DNA of 64,000 bases from Bicyclus anynana (lineage: Eukaryota; Arthropoda; Insecta; Lepidoptera; Nymphalidae): assembly GCF_947172395.1 (NCBI RefSeq), contig NC_069084.1, positions 5,333,107-5,397,106 of the forward strand, in the 5' to 3' direction. Of this stretch, positions 10,695 through 20,847 are shown piece after piece; the stretch's first letter is position 1, and every line of letters starts with the position of its first letter. The translations under genes and the position numbers were made by a program. The notes under the pieces are model-generated. The model had not been told where the DNA came from. It saw only the letters and a list, made by a program, of their open reading frames with translations, and ran no database searches.

Positions 10695-11111
10695 TCAGAT
10701 ATATGTGAATGGTTTGAGTATATTTGTACCAGTAGATACTTACGAAGTTAATACACAATGCCTATCGAACATAATAAGCACCCAACAAAAGTTCCTATTA
10801 CTTTTCTAATCTATTAACTTGCGCCGACCCACGTCACTTGCACGACTCTGCTAGCAAATGGTAGGTATTGCTGAAATTATGGGCTCGAATATTTACCAAG
10901 CAATTTATAATACATCTGACCGAACTCAATATAATGAGAGATACTAAATCGGAAGGTAACTTTAACTTAAATTTAAATTTAAGTGTTAAAAGCTTTGGTA
11001 ATCTTAACAGTGTTTCCAGAATATTTAGAAGATGCTTTGCGTACCAATTTAGTACACTTTCGATTCGAAACGATGACAAAAAACATTTGAGTTTTATTTA
11101 TATAAATTGAT

Positions 11112-11284
11112 GAAACACGGCTAAAACTCTCGTGATAATAGGTCGGAGTATGCCTGACTAGTTTTGAACCCATTCGGGGCCCTTAGTGATGAGCTGATTC
11201 TTGCAAAGCAGCACGATCCAAACTGGACCTGCTCATGACTAAGGGCCCCGAATTCTATTATCACGAGAATTTTAGCCGTGTTTC
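11112..11284 (+). mobile_element. Palindromic element family P, copy 2
   Basis: Left arm GAAACACGGCTAAAACTCTC, then GTGATAATAG, and after a 28-base interruption TTCGGGGCCCTTAG and ATGAGC. The right arm is the complement (GCTCATGACTAAGGGCCCCGAA, TATTATCACGAGA, TTTTAGCCGTGTTTC). The centre holds CTTGCAAAGCAGC and a short inverted piece. The following TATGAATAACACTCACGATAG is shared with the other copies, so the true end may lie near 11325. Confidence 0.7.
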
Positions 11285-11339
11285 AAATTCAATTAATATG
11301 AATAACACTCACGATAGTTTATTTATGTAGGTACACGTA

Positions 11340-11625
11340 TGACACCAACGTACGTTTACCAACGACGTAGAAATAATTACAGTAAAAAGTAACAGAAAAC
11401 ATAAATTAGGTAAGTAGTAAGTTACTAGAATATAACCTCCGCCTTATTTATAGACAAACAGATCATTTAACCCTGTACCCCCGGCTAGGGTACCGGCGCT
11501 ACCCATTAGCAGGGCAAACACACTATTCCTGTCGGCTAGCCTGTCAGATAGACGATACTTTGAAGGGTTAACGTTCTGTTGTTTATCGTAGACAAAGGCA
11601 TTGCGTTGTTCTGACAAAAAAATGC
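11340..11625. other. Unannotated stretch
   Basis: No gene or element was recognised. A GC-richer patch at 11470-11560 has no second copy that I could find. Confidence 0.4.
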
Positions 11626-11631
11626 AATCTA

Positions 11632-11852
11632 TACTAATATTAAATATAAATAAATAAAGCTGAAGAGTTTGTTTGTTTCTTTGTTTGTTTGTTTGATTGA
11701 ACGCGCTAATCTCAGGAAATACTGGTCCGATTTGAAAAATTCTTTCAGTGTTAGATAGCCCATTTATCGAGAAAGGCTATAGGCTATATTTTATCCCTGT
11801 ATTCCAACGGGAACGGAAGCCACGCGGGTGAAACCGCGCGGTATCTACTAGT
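11632..11852 (+). mobile_element. Helitron-like repeat, family H1
   Basis: CTATACTAATATTAAATAT with a small AAATA expansion is followed by AAAGCTGAAGAGTTTGTTTG, CTGGTCCGATTTGAAAAATT, GGGAACGGAAGCCACGCGGG and the end GCGCGGTATCTACTAGT. Confidence 0.7.
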
Positions 11853-11859
11853 TTTTAAA

Positions 11860-12520
11860 ATATACTATAGCTACACTATAGCTTGGCAACTTCTTTTGCA
11901 ACACTCCCGATGGTCCGCGCGGGTCGGAGGGCTTGTAGCGATGAATGAAAACCCACGACTGATGCACCTCACTTCCCCGCACGCATGATTTCACAACCAC
12001 GCAGTCTTTCCCCCCGTCGCCATAACATGGGAGTGATACCAGCGAACATGCCAGACTATATCAACTTAATCTAAAATAGACAGAGCTCTACCACTTTTAG
12101 CTAAGTTTTATTTCAAACACTATACTATTCAATTAATCTTGAAGTTGTTTTAAACTTATTGTAAGCATTGCTCGCTTAATATTATGAGTTAACCTAATTT
12201 CTAGTTCATAGTTTCTAGTTTCTAACAAATTAGCATTTTAGGTTAATTTGATTATTCTACAAAATAATTTCCCAAATTATCCTAGTGCTCTGAATGTTAT
12301 AATGTTTCAGTTTTGGTGATTGGCGGCTTTCCAGTAATTTCCTAAAATTACCTCTAACCTAATCTGAATTTGGAAAGCAACATGACTAATTTAACTTTAT
12401 GATTAGTTTATTTGTTACGGTATAACACAAGATACACTATGGTTTAACGGTTGGTACTTCCAACTTACACGTAGTAAAAACTCGCGGTTTCACCTCCATA
12501 CTTTACATTCCTGTGTGAAT
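11860..12520. other. Unannotated stretch
   Basis: No gene was recognised. The segment 11890-12060 is GC-richer than its neighbours but has no recognisable coding frame. Confidence 0.45.
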
Positions 12521-12526
12521 CATTAT

Positions 12527-12708
12527 CATCATCATCATATCAGCCGATGGACGTCCACTGCAGGACATAGGCCTTTTGTAGGGACTTCCAAACATCACGA
12601 TACTAAGCCAACTGCATCCAGCGAATCCCTGCGACGCGCTTGATATCGTCCAACTTCCTTCCAGCTTGATATCGCTATCTAGTGCGGGGTCGCCATTCCA
12701 GCATTCCT
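12527..12708 (-). mobile_element. RTE-type LINE 3' end remnant
   Basis: Starting at an ATCATCATCAT tail, the minus strand carries the end of an RTE-like reverse transcriptase ORF (GGGTCGCCATTCCAGCA and GATGGACGTCCACTGCAGGAC on the plus strand). The copy is 5'-truncated after about 180 bp. Longer copies are at 46908-47312 and 15463-15668. Confidence 0.7.
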
Positions 12709-12839
12709 TGATAATGTAGCTTTGACTGAAACAACTATCGGAACAATAATAGTTGACTCAACATTCCACATGGCGGTAATCTCGTGAGAAGATCCAAGTA
12801 TTTTGATACTTTTTCTTTTTCGGCTATGTCCATTATTAA

Positions 12840-13030
12840 TATCATGTGTCTCAAACGTTAAAGGAAAAACATCATCAGACAAACTGCATACCTGAGAATT
12901 TTCTTAATTCTCTTGGTGTGTAGTCTGCCAATCCGCATTGGGCTATTGTTGTAGACTATTTTAAGCCTAAGAGGAGACTCGTGGTCAACGTTGTGCCGAA
13001 TAATGGTTGTGAAACATAACGATAATGATT
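12840..13030 (+). mobile_element. SINE family A, tail half, diverged
   Basis: GTGTCTCAAACG, AAGGAAAAACATC, GAGAATTTTCTTAATTCTC, TCTGCCAATCCGCATTGGGC and AAGAGGAGACTCG follow in the family order. The copy carries a deletion of CAGCGTGGTGG-like sequence and lacks the head. Confidence 0.75.
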
Positions 13031-13395
13031 CATAGAGATACCATCATAACATTAAGTTGTGCCGAATAACCGCATGATATCCTATAGGTATGGCAGGTTA
13101 TTGGTCCGTCAGTACTTAATCTACCTACCCACGCCTCGTAGCATAAATCTAACTACCAACAGTTACCTAAACTCACCCATAAATCAGGCTAATAACAATA
13201 ACGGTAGGAACTATTAAATAGAAAACAATGTTCCGTCTCTTGGAAGCTCTGGCCGTATTTCAGTACAGCAGCTGCCATTTTTCATTGCTTTCTCCTTTAG
13301 TTACGGTGTCTAGACAAGCTTTTAATGTGGGAAAATGTTTTGTCACATTAATTTAACGGTAAATGGAGGCAACGCACACGTTATGCAACGGCATC
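13030..13395. other. Unannotated stretch
   Basis: I recognise nothing here. Confidence 0.4.
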
Positions 13396-13398
13396 GTT

Positions 13399-13736
13399 AT
13401 TAACCGACTTCAAAAAAAGGAGGAGTTTCTCAATTCGACGCGTATGGTTTTTTTTCAATATTTGTTACCGCATAACTTTGAAATATTGGTCCCATTTAAT
13501 TTTCATGAAAATCGGTTCAGTAATTCTGTGGTACAATGAAAATAACGAAATGGCCCGTACTGTGGCTGAAGAAAGTCTTTAAGATTTAAAGACAGTTTTA
13601 TCCCATGGTTTTTTCAGAAACGGCTTTAATTAATACGTGACTGGCTTTGCACCGCCTTCAAAGTGATCAGAAAGTAGCACATACGATCTTATTTTTCGCT
13701 TTTTATTTTATTTTTGTGATTTTGAAGTCGGTTAAA
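13399..13736 (+). mobile_element. MITE family M, longest copy
   Basis: Terminal inverted repeats TTAACCGACTTCAAAA (left) and TTTTGAAGTCGGTTAA (right) bound 338 bp. Inside are GAGTTTCTCAATTCGACGCG and GCACCGCCTTCAAAGTGATC, both shared with other copies. Further copies are at 29146-29391, 30524-30585, 49085-49330 and 57816-58020. No coding capacity is seen. Confidence 0.8.
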
Positions 13737-13916
13737 TTTTTTTGTTATTTTTTTTTTATTGAAGTAAACTTCTTTAACATAAGGCACTTTTGGGATAAAG
13801 AATAGCACCGACCTTGCATAAACATTGTACCTAATTCCGACTTAGACCGCGTGAAAATCGATGTATTTTAATAAAAAATTTCAAAAAATCATTTTAAAAA
13901 TAACCGATTTTAAAAA

Positions 13917-14026
13917 ATCTTTCAGTGTTTGATAGCTCATTTATCGAAGAAGGCTATAGCGTGTATTTTATCCCTGCATTCCTACGGGAACGGGAAACAC
14001 GCAGGTGAAACCGCAGGGCATCTACT
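13917..14026 (+). mobile_element. Helitron-like repeat, family H1, 3' half
   Basis: AATCTTTCAGTGTTTGATAG, CTACGGGAACGGGAAACACG and the end GCATCTACTA place this as a 5'-truncated H1 copy. Confidence 0.6.
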
Positions 14027-14418
14027 ATGTGTAATAAACAGCCCACTAATCATTTTACAAAAATATAGATCAAAAATGAACGATTTATTTTTAAAAAATC
14101 CCTTACCGGTCAATTCCCGGTACTCTTATTAGTTCTTGTGATCCCAACCTCCATCTGCTTCACTCAGGGGATTATGATTTAGACTTAAAAACACTATACT
14201 TACTTATGTACGAGCGTTTCACTTGATCACCGATTTTCTTGTGACACTAACTCCCGAATTCCTAGCGAATTCGTATTTAAACATCACCTTTAGTGCTATT
14301 CTTCTGTAATGATTTCGTAACTCACAAGTGCGAGATTCAAATTCAACTCTATATTTGTCTTTCTTTGGTATCGTTAGACAGAGTTACACATACATGATTA
14401 TGCACGCCATTGACGATC

Positions 14419-14544
14419 AATTATTCTCACGTTTCTGCAGCACCCACGACTATAACTGATCGTGTATTGGTCGCTGCGTGCATGGCGGCTCGACTTATGA
14501 AACGTCTTCGCTGCCGTTTGCGCTGCGGAAACGTGAGAATAATT
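14419..14544 (+). mobile_element. Short terminal-inverted-repeat element
   Basis: AATTATTCTCACGTTTCTGC at the left is mirrored by GCGGAAACGTGAGAATAATT at the right with one mismatch; the repeats extend to 23 bp. The element is 126 bp and relatively GC-rich inside (GCTGCGTGCATGGCGGC). No second copy was seen in this window. Confidence 0.65.
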
Positions 14545-14559
14545 AACCGTATATGGCTG

Positions 14560-15160
14560 ACTTACAGAAAAGCACTACTGAAGTCTTACGTGTGTACACA
14601 ACTTTAATTCTCCGTATCAAAAACAACAATTATCATTGTGATATATCATTTTCATTTCAAAGAAGATATTTTAACTACAAAGTATTTTTGCAGAGTAATA
14701 CAATATGCGTAAGAATTTTTATGTTATCTTTAATTGAAAATAATAAAGCTAATAAAGCCTAAAATAAAGATTTTACAAAAGTCTTTGCACCATGAATTTT
14801 TATTTAAATTATTTTCATTAAGAGATAAAATTATTTTTCATGTTGATATCTAATTATTTCAATGTTATCTAGACTTCAAAGAAATAGACGTCAAAAGAGG
14901 TCATTCAACCGCATCTGTCTAGTTAATTAAATTAAATAATATATAAAATGAGATTGGCACTATCTTAAATATTTCTGTTTTATCTCACTATAGTCAAGCA
15001 TACTAAAAAGGTGCCTGACATCTAAGTTAACGTAAATTTAATTGAACATCTGCCAAGTTTCAGCAGTTATATAATAGATTTACCTAAAATCATTGATACT
15101 TGTCATTCGTTTCTGGATTAAGATGCTGCAATTGTCAGATACCCCTCATTTACATACTCC
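14560..15160. other. AT-rich intergenic stretch
   Basis: I recognise no gene, array or element in this stretch. Confidence 0.5.
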
Positions 15161-15167
15161 TATTTGC

Positions 15168-15240
15168 CTCCGTGGCGCAGTGGTATGCGCGGTGGATTTA
15201 CAAGACGGAGGTCCTGGGTTCGAGCCCCGGCTGGGGAGTG
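15168..15240 (+). mobile_element. tRNA-like head of SINE family B
   Basis: GTGGCGCAGTGGTATGCGCG (A-box region) and GGTTCGAGCCC (B box) are spaced as in a tRNA. The acceptor ends do not pair well and the same 70 bases head the full SINE B copies at 41044, 59552 (minus) and 63014 (minus), so this is a SINE head and not a tRNA gene. The SINE body is missing. Confidence 0.75.
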
Positions 15241-15259
15241 AAAATTTAAATTATGCATA

Positions 15260-15460
15260 ACTAGCTGACGCCGCACAGTGTCACACGCTTGGTTCCCGTT
15301 CCCATGGGAATACGGGAATAATATATAGCATATATTCTTCCTCGATAAATGGGCTATCTAACACTAAAGGAATTTTTCAAATAGGACCAGTAGTTCCTGA
15401 GTTTAGCGCGTTTACTCAAACAAACAAACAAACTCTTCAGCTTTATAATATTAGTATAGA
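15260..15460 (-). mobile_element. Helitron-like repeat, family H1, minus strand
   Basis: On the plus strand it starts ACTAGCTGACGCCGC and ends CTTTATAATATTAGTATAG, the reverse of the H1 consensus, nearly full length. It abuts an RTE remnant at 15463. Confidence 0.7.
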
Positions 15461-15462
15461 TT

Positions 15463-15668
15463 TCAAAGCCGCCTGCATCCAGCAAATTCCTGCAACTCGC
15501 CTGATGTCGTCAGTACACCTGGTAGGGAATTAATCAACGCTGCGCTTTCTAGTGAGGGTCGCCATTCCAGCACCTTGGGACCCCAACGTCCATCGGATCT
15601 TCGAACTATATGCCCCGCCCATTGCCACTTCAGCTGCGCGACTCGTTGAGCTATGTCGGTGACTTTAT
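15463..15668 (-). mobile_element. RTE-type LINE C-terminal coding remnant
   Basis: The plus strand reads GCCTGCATCCAGC, GGGTCGCCATTCCAGCACC, CCCCAACGTCCATCGG and GCCCATTGCCACTTCAGC. On the minus strand this is the tract that encodes the C-terminal region of RTE-like ORFs. Frameshifts and truncation make it non-functional. Confidence 0.7.
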
Positions 15669-15787
15669 AAAATAAGAAAGGTTTGATTACACAGGCTCAA
15701 GCCGCCTAAATTATCTTCACTTCAATAATATTTTCGTGGTAAGTATTAGTTTTCTTAAAATAATATTCCTCAACTGACTTTTATTCA

Positions 15788-16010
15788 ATAGAATAGAATA
15801 GAATAGAATATCTTTATTTGTCCACACACAAGTAATAAAATAAAATTAAACAAACAGAACATACAAATATCTGGTCGTGGACAAAACAGGTATCCACCTC
15901 AGCGTAATAAAATAACAAAATTAACATATATGGGAAACTAAATTAACAGAAAGTGGACGATCTGCCGCCACCATAGTATTTTAGTAAGGAGAAAAGGATA
16001 TTACAATATA
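15788..16010 (-). mobile_element. LINE 3' end with pentamer tail
   Basis: The plus strand shows an AATAG/GAATA pentamer run (15788-15810) followed by ATCTTTATTTGTCCACACAC. Read on the minus strand, this is an AATAAAG signal just before a TATTC repeat tail, typical of LINE 3' ends. The boundary at the far side is uncertain. Confidence 0.5.
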
Positions 16011-16019
16011 ATACAATAC

Positions 16020-16325
16020 ATTTTTATTTCAATACATACTATTTTAATGATACGAGATACATTATGTGGATACATTTTCATAAAATATTAAACATTCTCG
16101 GTTATCACTATTTCACATTGTCACGTAAAAATGAGTATTATAATGAGAAAATGTTTTATAAATTGAATTTGTCTAGGGAATACAACGTTAAGTTTTGGCA
16201 ACGGTTCAAATCTTACCCTCGCATCAGCCTTGTAAGTTACAATAGCGGCAGATGTGGAAAACAAGGAGTTAGTATAATCCTGGTGTAAATAGGAGCTGCG
16301 AATTTCGAATAGTAGGTATACTATT
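16020..16325. other. Unannotated stretch
   Basis: The 74-codon frame at 16064-16288 has no recognisable similarity. Confidence 0.45.
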
Positions 16326-16327
16326 AT

Positions 16328-16645
16328 GTTTCATCATTATCAACCCATATTCGGCTCGCTCCTGAGCTCGAATCTCCTCTCAGAATGAGAGGGGTTAGGC
16401 CAATAGTCCGCCACGCTGGTCTAATGCGGATTGGCAGACATACACGCAGAGAATTAAGAAAATTCTCTGGTATGCAGGTTTCCTCACGATGTTTTTCCTT
16501 CACCGTTTGAGAAACGTGATTTTTAATTTCTTAAAATGCACACAACTGAAAAGTTGGAGGTGCATGCCCGGATTGAATTTGAACCTACACCCTCTGGAAT
16601 CGGAGGCAGAGGTCATATCCACTGGGCTATCACGGCTTCTACTAC
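16328..16645 (-). mobile_element. SINE family A, full-length copy
   Basis: It runs from an ATCATTATCAACCC tail to GGGCTATCACGGCT at the tRNA-like head, so all family blocks are present. The B box is changed (GAATTTGAACC on the plus strand). The head end is fused to a 44-base palindrome (16631-16674). Confidence 0.85.
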
Positions 16646-16674
16646 TATTTTTTAAAATAGTAGTAGAAGCCGTG
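16631..16674. repeat. Perfect 21-bp hairpin at a SINE head
   Basis: CACGGCTTCTACTACTATTT and its complement AAATAGTAGTAGAAGCCGTG are separated by only a few bases (21 paired bases, 2-base centre). The left arm includes the outermost bases of the SINE head, so the inverted copy duplicates the insertion boundary. Confidence 0.9.
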
Positions 16675-16787
16675 AAAATTTTGAAAAACCCCCGAAGGTT
16701 TTGAAATTATTAATTACACTCTTGATCAAGTCATCATTCTCTTTCAGTGCTCTTTCATTTTAGACCCCACTCGAGTATTTACAGACA

Positions 16788-16964
16788 TTTTTTTTTATTC
16801 TTTATAAGTTAGCCCTTGACTGCAATCTCACCTGATGGTAAGTGATAATGCAATTTGAGATCGAAGCGGGCTAACTTGTTGGTATGAAAATCCACGCCCC
16901 TTTCAGTTTCTACACGACATCGTACCGGAACGCTAAATCGCTTGGCGATACGTCTTTGGCGGTC
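16788..16964 (-). mobile_element. SINE family B, body, minus strand
   Basis: TTAGCCCTTGACTGCAATC, CCTGATGGTAAGTGAT, CACGACATCGTACCGG and CGCTTGGCGATACGTC follow in reverse family order. The copy stops inside the body, directly against a SINE A tail at 16965. Confidence 0.8.
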
Positions 16965-17241
16965 GGCTCACTGCTGAGCTCGAATCTTCTCTCAGAATGA
17001 GAGGGGTTAGGCCAATAGTCCACCACGCTGGCCCAATGTGACTTCACACACGTACAGAATTAAGAAAATTCTCTGTTATGCAAGTTTCCTCACGTAGTTT
17101 TTCCTCCACCGTTTGAGACACGTGATATTTAATTCTTAAAATGCGCACATCTGAAAAGTTGGAGGTGCATACCCCGAATTCGAATTCACACCCTCCGGAA
17201 TCGGAGGCAGAGGTCATATCCACTGGGCTATCAGGGCTCTC
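16965..17241 (-). mobile_element. SINE family A, near full length
   Basis: It runs from CGGCTCACTGCTGAGCTCG to CACTGGGCTATCAGGGCT. A small deletion removes part of the AATGCGGATTGGCAG region. The tRNA-like head is present. Confidence 0.85.
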
Positions 17242-17478
17242 CCTTCATATAGGAGAGGGGATTATAGTAACGATTACTATCAGATGTTAATAATAATCAC
17301 AGTGACTGACGGCTTAATGTATTCCCCAAGTCCGGAAGTGTAACGTCAACAACTCGAGAACTACGGGCTAGTGTTCCTAGGAAGAAAGACAATTCAGTAT
17401 TTCATAGGCCGTCCCAGCACACGTACCAGGACCTGATGATGCGAAGCAATATAGACTGGAACGAGGCTTTCTTAATAA

Positions 17479-17688
17479 TCCTACTAATATTATAAAGGCG
17501 AAAGTTTGTGTGTAAGTGTGTAAGTATGTTTGTTCCACTTTTACGCTGCGGCTACTTAAGCGATTTGGCTGAAATTTGGAATGGAAATAGATTTTACTCT
17601 GGATTAACACATAGGCTACTTTTCATTCAGGAAGATCAATGGTTCCCGCGGGATTTGTGAAAACTGATTTCCACGGGCGTCCGCTAGT
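17479..17688 (+). mobile_element. Helitron-like repeat, family H2
   Basis: It starts TCCTACTAATATTATAAAGG, contains GCGATTTGGCTGAAATTTGG and GATTAACACATAGGCTAC, and ends GGGCGTCCGCTAGT. It has TC at the start, CTAG-T at the end and no inverted termini, as in Helitrons (class inferred). Confidence 0.65.
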
Positions 17689-17760
17689 ATGCTATATATT
17701 ATCCCCGTATTCTTACGGGAACAGGAACCACGCGGGTGAAACCGCGCGACGTCAGCTAGT
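17689..17760 (+). mobile_element. H1 3' end inserted directly after H2
   Basis: ATGCTATATATTATCCCCG to GCGCGACGTCAGCTAGT is the last about 70 bases of H1 and begins at the base after the H2 end. Confidence 0.65.
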
Positions 17761-17935
17761 AATATTATAAAGAAGTTTGTGGTGTTGTAGAGGGTTATCT
17801 CTGGATCTACTGTACCGATTTTGAAAATTCTTTTACCAATAGAAAGCCACGTTATTTGCGAGTGTCATAGCTATATCTTATCACAGTATTCCCACGGAAA
17901 CGAGTACTACGCGGTTGAAAACGCGGGGCATCTAA
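17761..17935 (+). mobile_element. Helitron-like repeat, family H3
   Basis: AATATTATAAAGAAGTTTG starts immediately after the H1 CTAGT; the end is AACGCGGGGCATCTA. It has the H1 layout (GTACCGATTTTGAAAATTC, CACGGAAACGAG) but is clearly diverged. Confidence 0.5.
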
Positions 17936-17939
17936 AATT

Positions 17940-18680
17940 ATAAAATTAAGTCATAAAATGAAATGAAAAGAACTTTTACACAAAACTCTAACAAATATAG
18001 AGAAAACTTTTATTTTGCAACACAAAAATACTACATTCTTTTAACCTTTTTTTAGTTATTTTAATCTGCATAACGGTCACCTTACCCGCCGCAGCCAAAC
18101 GTAAATCTCCAAAGTTTTTGGAGCGCACAATGTACGGGCGCTGACAGGGGCCTCTTGTGCTAACAAATTCCACTATTACGAGGTAGTTTTTTGAGAAAAA
18201 ATAAAATACGACTACTAATAATATATTCTACATTTACAATAAATCGAGACTTTGTTGTATTTAAAGGTTAGTTTTTTTTATATTTTCCTAGTAGTTTTAA
18301 CCATTATGATAGATCCCGTTCTTTTAGGAATCAGCATAATTATTAGCCTATTAGTACTCAGTACAGACAGAACCAGATCTCCTAGAAGCGGGTATATGGA
18401 TCTAAGACCCACCACACTCCTCCAAAAGCAACCTATACACTGAGAAAAATAAGCTACTTAAATGAGCTACTTAAGGAGTTTGCACATTACTACTTGCTCC
18501 AAGTGCAGCATACGTACAATAGATGCCGTATACTTAGTAATGATGCAGCTTACTGTGCCGTTTAGAAGCAATACCATGTGCCTTATGGAGCTTGTATACA
18601 ACGTAGTGCCAGCTATAAGCGTAACAGTGTCTGGTTTGCTACGTAATTAAGTAAGTATGGCGCACCAGGATTTTTTTCTC
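17940..18680. other. Unannotated stretch
   Basis: Short frames at 17988-18173, 18252-18443 and 18462-18650 show no recognisable protein. The hydrophobic 63-codon frame at 18252 looks like chance in AT-rich DNA. Confidence 0.5.
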
Positions 18681-18682
18681 CC

Positions 18683-18720
18683 CGTTGGACTATTGTCGTA
18701 CCCACTCCTAATACAGTTTC
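18683..18720 (+). mobile_element. SINE family C fragment
   Basis: CCCGTTGGACTATTGTCGTA then CCCACTCCTAATA matches the head-body junction of the SINE at 58977-59165. The rest is lost. Confidence 0.5.
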
Positions 18721-18775
18721 ATTACATTTATTTACATTAGGCTTAGTTATATAAATATAAACACTCGTAGGTATA

Positions 18776-19154
18776 TTCACAGGATAAACTAGGAAGAAAG
18801 TATGTACTTCTACCCCTAGAGGTAAATATGCTATTTTTACCTCACTTAGGTACCTACACTTTGAAGAAGAGAAGCGAAAACTATTTTTAGCTTTTACAAT
18901 CTCGGCGTGCGTTTGATCGTTATGCCTCATCATATTAAAACTTAATTTGCTGAAGGTCGTACGTAAATTTACAGGATAAACTAAAAAGAAAGTATATACT
19001 CTTACCCCTAGAGGTAAATATGCTATTGTCCTCACTTAAGTACATACGCTTCGAGAAACAGAAGCGAAAACTATTTTTAACTTTTACAATCTCGGCGTGC
19101 GTTTGATCGTTATGCCTACTCATCTATATTAAAGCTTAATTTGCTGAAGGTCGT
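18776..19154 (+). repeat. Tandem duplication, two units of about 192 bp
   Basis: Units at 18776-18960 and 18968-19154 share ACAGGATAAACTA, CCCCTAGAGGTAAATATGCTA, GGCGTGCGTTTGATCGTTATG and TTGCTGAAGGTCGT. They differ at scattered bases and by small indels. Minus-strand frames of 140 and 62 codons overlap both units and are similar only because of the duplication. Confidence 0.9.
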
Positions 19155-19164
19155 GTTAACAAAT

Positions 19165-19630
19165 TGAAAAATGATCGCGCAAATGGATTTAATTAAAAAA
19201 AAATGCAATAAAACCGAGCCGCTTATGCACTCGCCGGGAAGTACGCACACGAATATTATTTTCATAATATTTTTCCACCGCATAACGTGGTCGTATGGAA
19301 ATTTTAAAATTGAAATTTATTTTCCTCCAGGAGTACCTAGTTTAAATGTGACCACTGCGTTCTGGCCGCGTTCTGGAGTATTTCTCGCCGAATGGCGTTG
19401 CATTATTATTAATATTGTATTTTCCATTTATTCTGAATGTGTGTAAGGCGGGGAATACACTATTTGGTTGATCACTAATTTTTACAACTTAAAAATGTTT
19501 TGAAATTTAAATACAAATACTTAAACGATACACACATCACTATCTTGTTCCAAAGTAAGCGTACAGAGCCTGTGAAATGGGTAAGTACTAAGATAGCTTA
19601 TTTTATATTATAAATTTACGTACACATTAT
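19165..19630. other. Unannotated stretch
   Basis: The 91-codon frame at 19171-19446 has no recognisable similarity. No repeat was recognised. Confidence 0.45.
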
Positions 19631-19636
19631 GTGATC

Positions 19637-19833
19637 CGTGATAGTCCAATGGATATGACCTTTGCCATCGATTCCGAAGGGCGTAGGTTCGAATCCGGTC
19701 CAGAGCATGCACCTCCAACTTATCAGTTATGTGCATTTTAAAAAATATAATATTTCACGTGTCTCAAACGACGAAGGAAAAACATCGTGAGGAAACCTGC
19801 ATACCAGAGAATTTTCTTAATTATCTGCATGTG
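19637..19833 (+). mobile_element. SINE family A, head half, split by a transposon
   Basis: It holds the tRNA-like head (GTGATAGTCCAATGG, then GGTTCGAATCC) and the body to TTATCTGCATGTG. The SINE resumes at 21504 after the inserted element. Confidence 0.9.
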
Positions 19834-20163
19834 GGTCATTCCACGTCAAATCGACCAATAGTTGGACTCGACCCCTTTCGATTTGGATAAATTTTGGTCA
19901 GAAGTTTTCTTTTATCCTATAACGAAGTTCTGCCGAAGAAAAAAAATTAAAAAATTTTTTTTCAAAAGTTATGCAAAATCCAAAATTTCACTATTTTCCA
20001 TATTTTTTAAATTTATGTTTTAAAAATCTCGAAAACTATTGCAATTAAAAAAATCGATTATGGTAAACTTCAAAGGGGATACTTGGGGCTATTAAAAAAA
20101 AAATTTCCAAAAAAAAATTTTGAAAAATCTCCAATTTGTGAAATTTTGAATTTTTGAAAATTG

Positions 20164-20451
20164 TCAAAATAGACCGTCGACAATAAATTTTTGGCTCAAT
20201 TTTTTTTGTGTACTACCTTGTACCAATCTTAAAAGATCCTGAAATTTTTGGAACTGTGTTTTTTGTTTTTTCAAAAATATGAATTTTTGAAATTTGTAAA
20301 AAAAAAATTTCTGAAATTTTTTTTTTTTAATCAGTTTGGCGAATCGCGTAATTTTGATATTTTGAACAGTTGAAATTTCATTTAGTGGCATAATGATGAG
20401 AAAAAATTGACGACCAAATTCAAACACCTGATGAGCTATTCCAATGGGCAA
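20164..20451 (-). other. Open frame inside the inverted arm, likely not a gene
   Basis: The left arm (minus strand) and the right arm (plus strand, 20943-21173) encode nearly the same lysine/phenylalanine-rich peptide containing MPLNEISTVQNIKITRFAKL. It is recorded because the pair of frames is a direct consequence of the inverted repeat. Poly-A/T runs explain the composition, and I do not think it is translated. Confidence 0.4.
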
Positions 20452-20847
20452 AAGAAAATGTTCACGGAATCAATTGTGACTTTGTTTCAAATGAGCAGAT
20501 TCAGCGTACTCAAAAAAAACTTAACCAGAGATTTAAAAATGCTCTGCCAGTACAAGGAATCCGAAATTGTCATGCCGCTATTCCCATTTCAAGTGATGTG
20601 ATGAGAGTAAAACCTCATCCTCATCTGAGGAAGGAAAGGATTTCCGGTTAAAAAATACAGATATCTACGAGTTCGTTGAAGAACCAGATATTAAAAGCAG
20701 GTAAAAATCTGAAATTTCTGTGTTAGTACTTTATCTATTTTAAGTTTGGATTTAAAGATTTAAGTCATATTAACATTTTTCAGGTTAAGAAAAAGAAAAG
20801 GAGCATCAACAGTAACTATAGAATTGAAGAAAAAAAAATTTTCGTAA
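20409..20847 (+). pseudogene. C-terminal remnant of a transposon-encoded protein with an intron
   Basis: Directly after the left arm an open frame reads DDQIQTPDELFQWAKENVHG, later QIQRTQKKLNQRFKNAL, then RNCHAAIPISSDV. Near 20608 the sense shifts to another frame (SSSSEEGKDFRLKNTDIYEF, then VEEPDIKSR). At 20701 a GT follows AAAAGCAG, and a TTTTTCAG acceptor ends at 20783. Splicing this 83-bp intron continues the frame as LRKRKGAST then VTIELKKKKF to a TAA at 20845-20847. Without splicing, the reading meets a stop at the junction. An AATAAA follows near 20907. This is the last part of a eukaryotic gene captured between the arms, presumably the transposase of the parent element. I do not recognise the family. 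One frameshift and loss of the N-terminal part make it defective. Confidence 0.7.

Noticed and set aside
14560..15160. Possible small gene at 14553-14762
   Set aside because: The frame has no recognisable similarity and lies in AT-rich DNA without a supporting context.
15168..15240. tRNA gene
   Set aside because: A- and B-box spacing is right, but acceptor pairing fails and the segment equals the head of SINE family B.
18613..19123. 140- and 62-codon minus-strand ORFs as paralogous genes
   Set aside because: Their similarity is explained by the 192-bp tandem duplication of the DNA. There is no start context or known domain.
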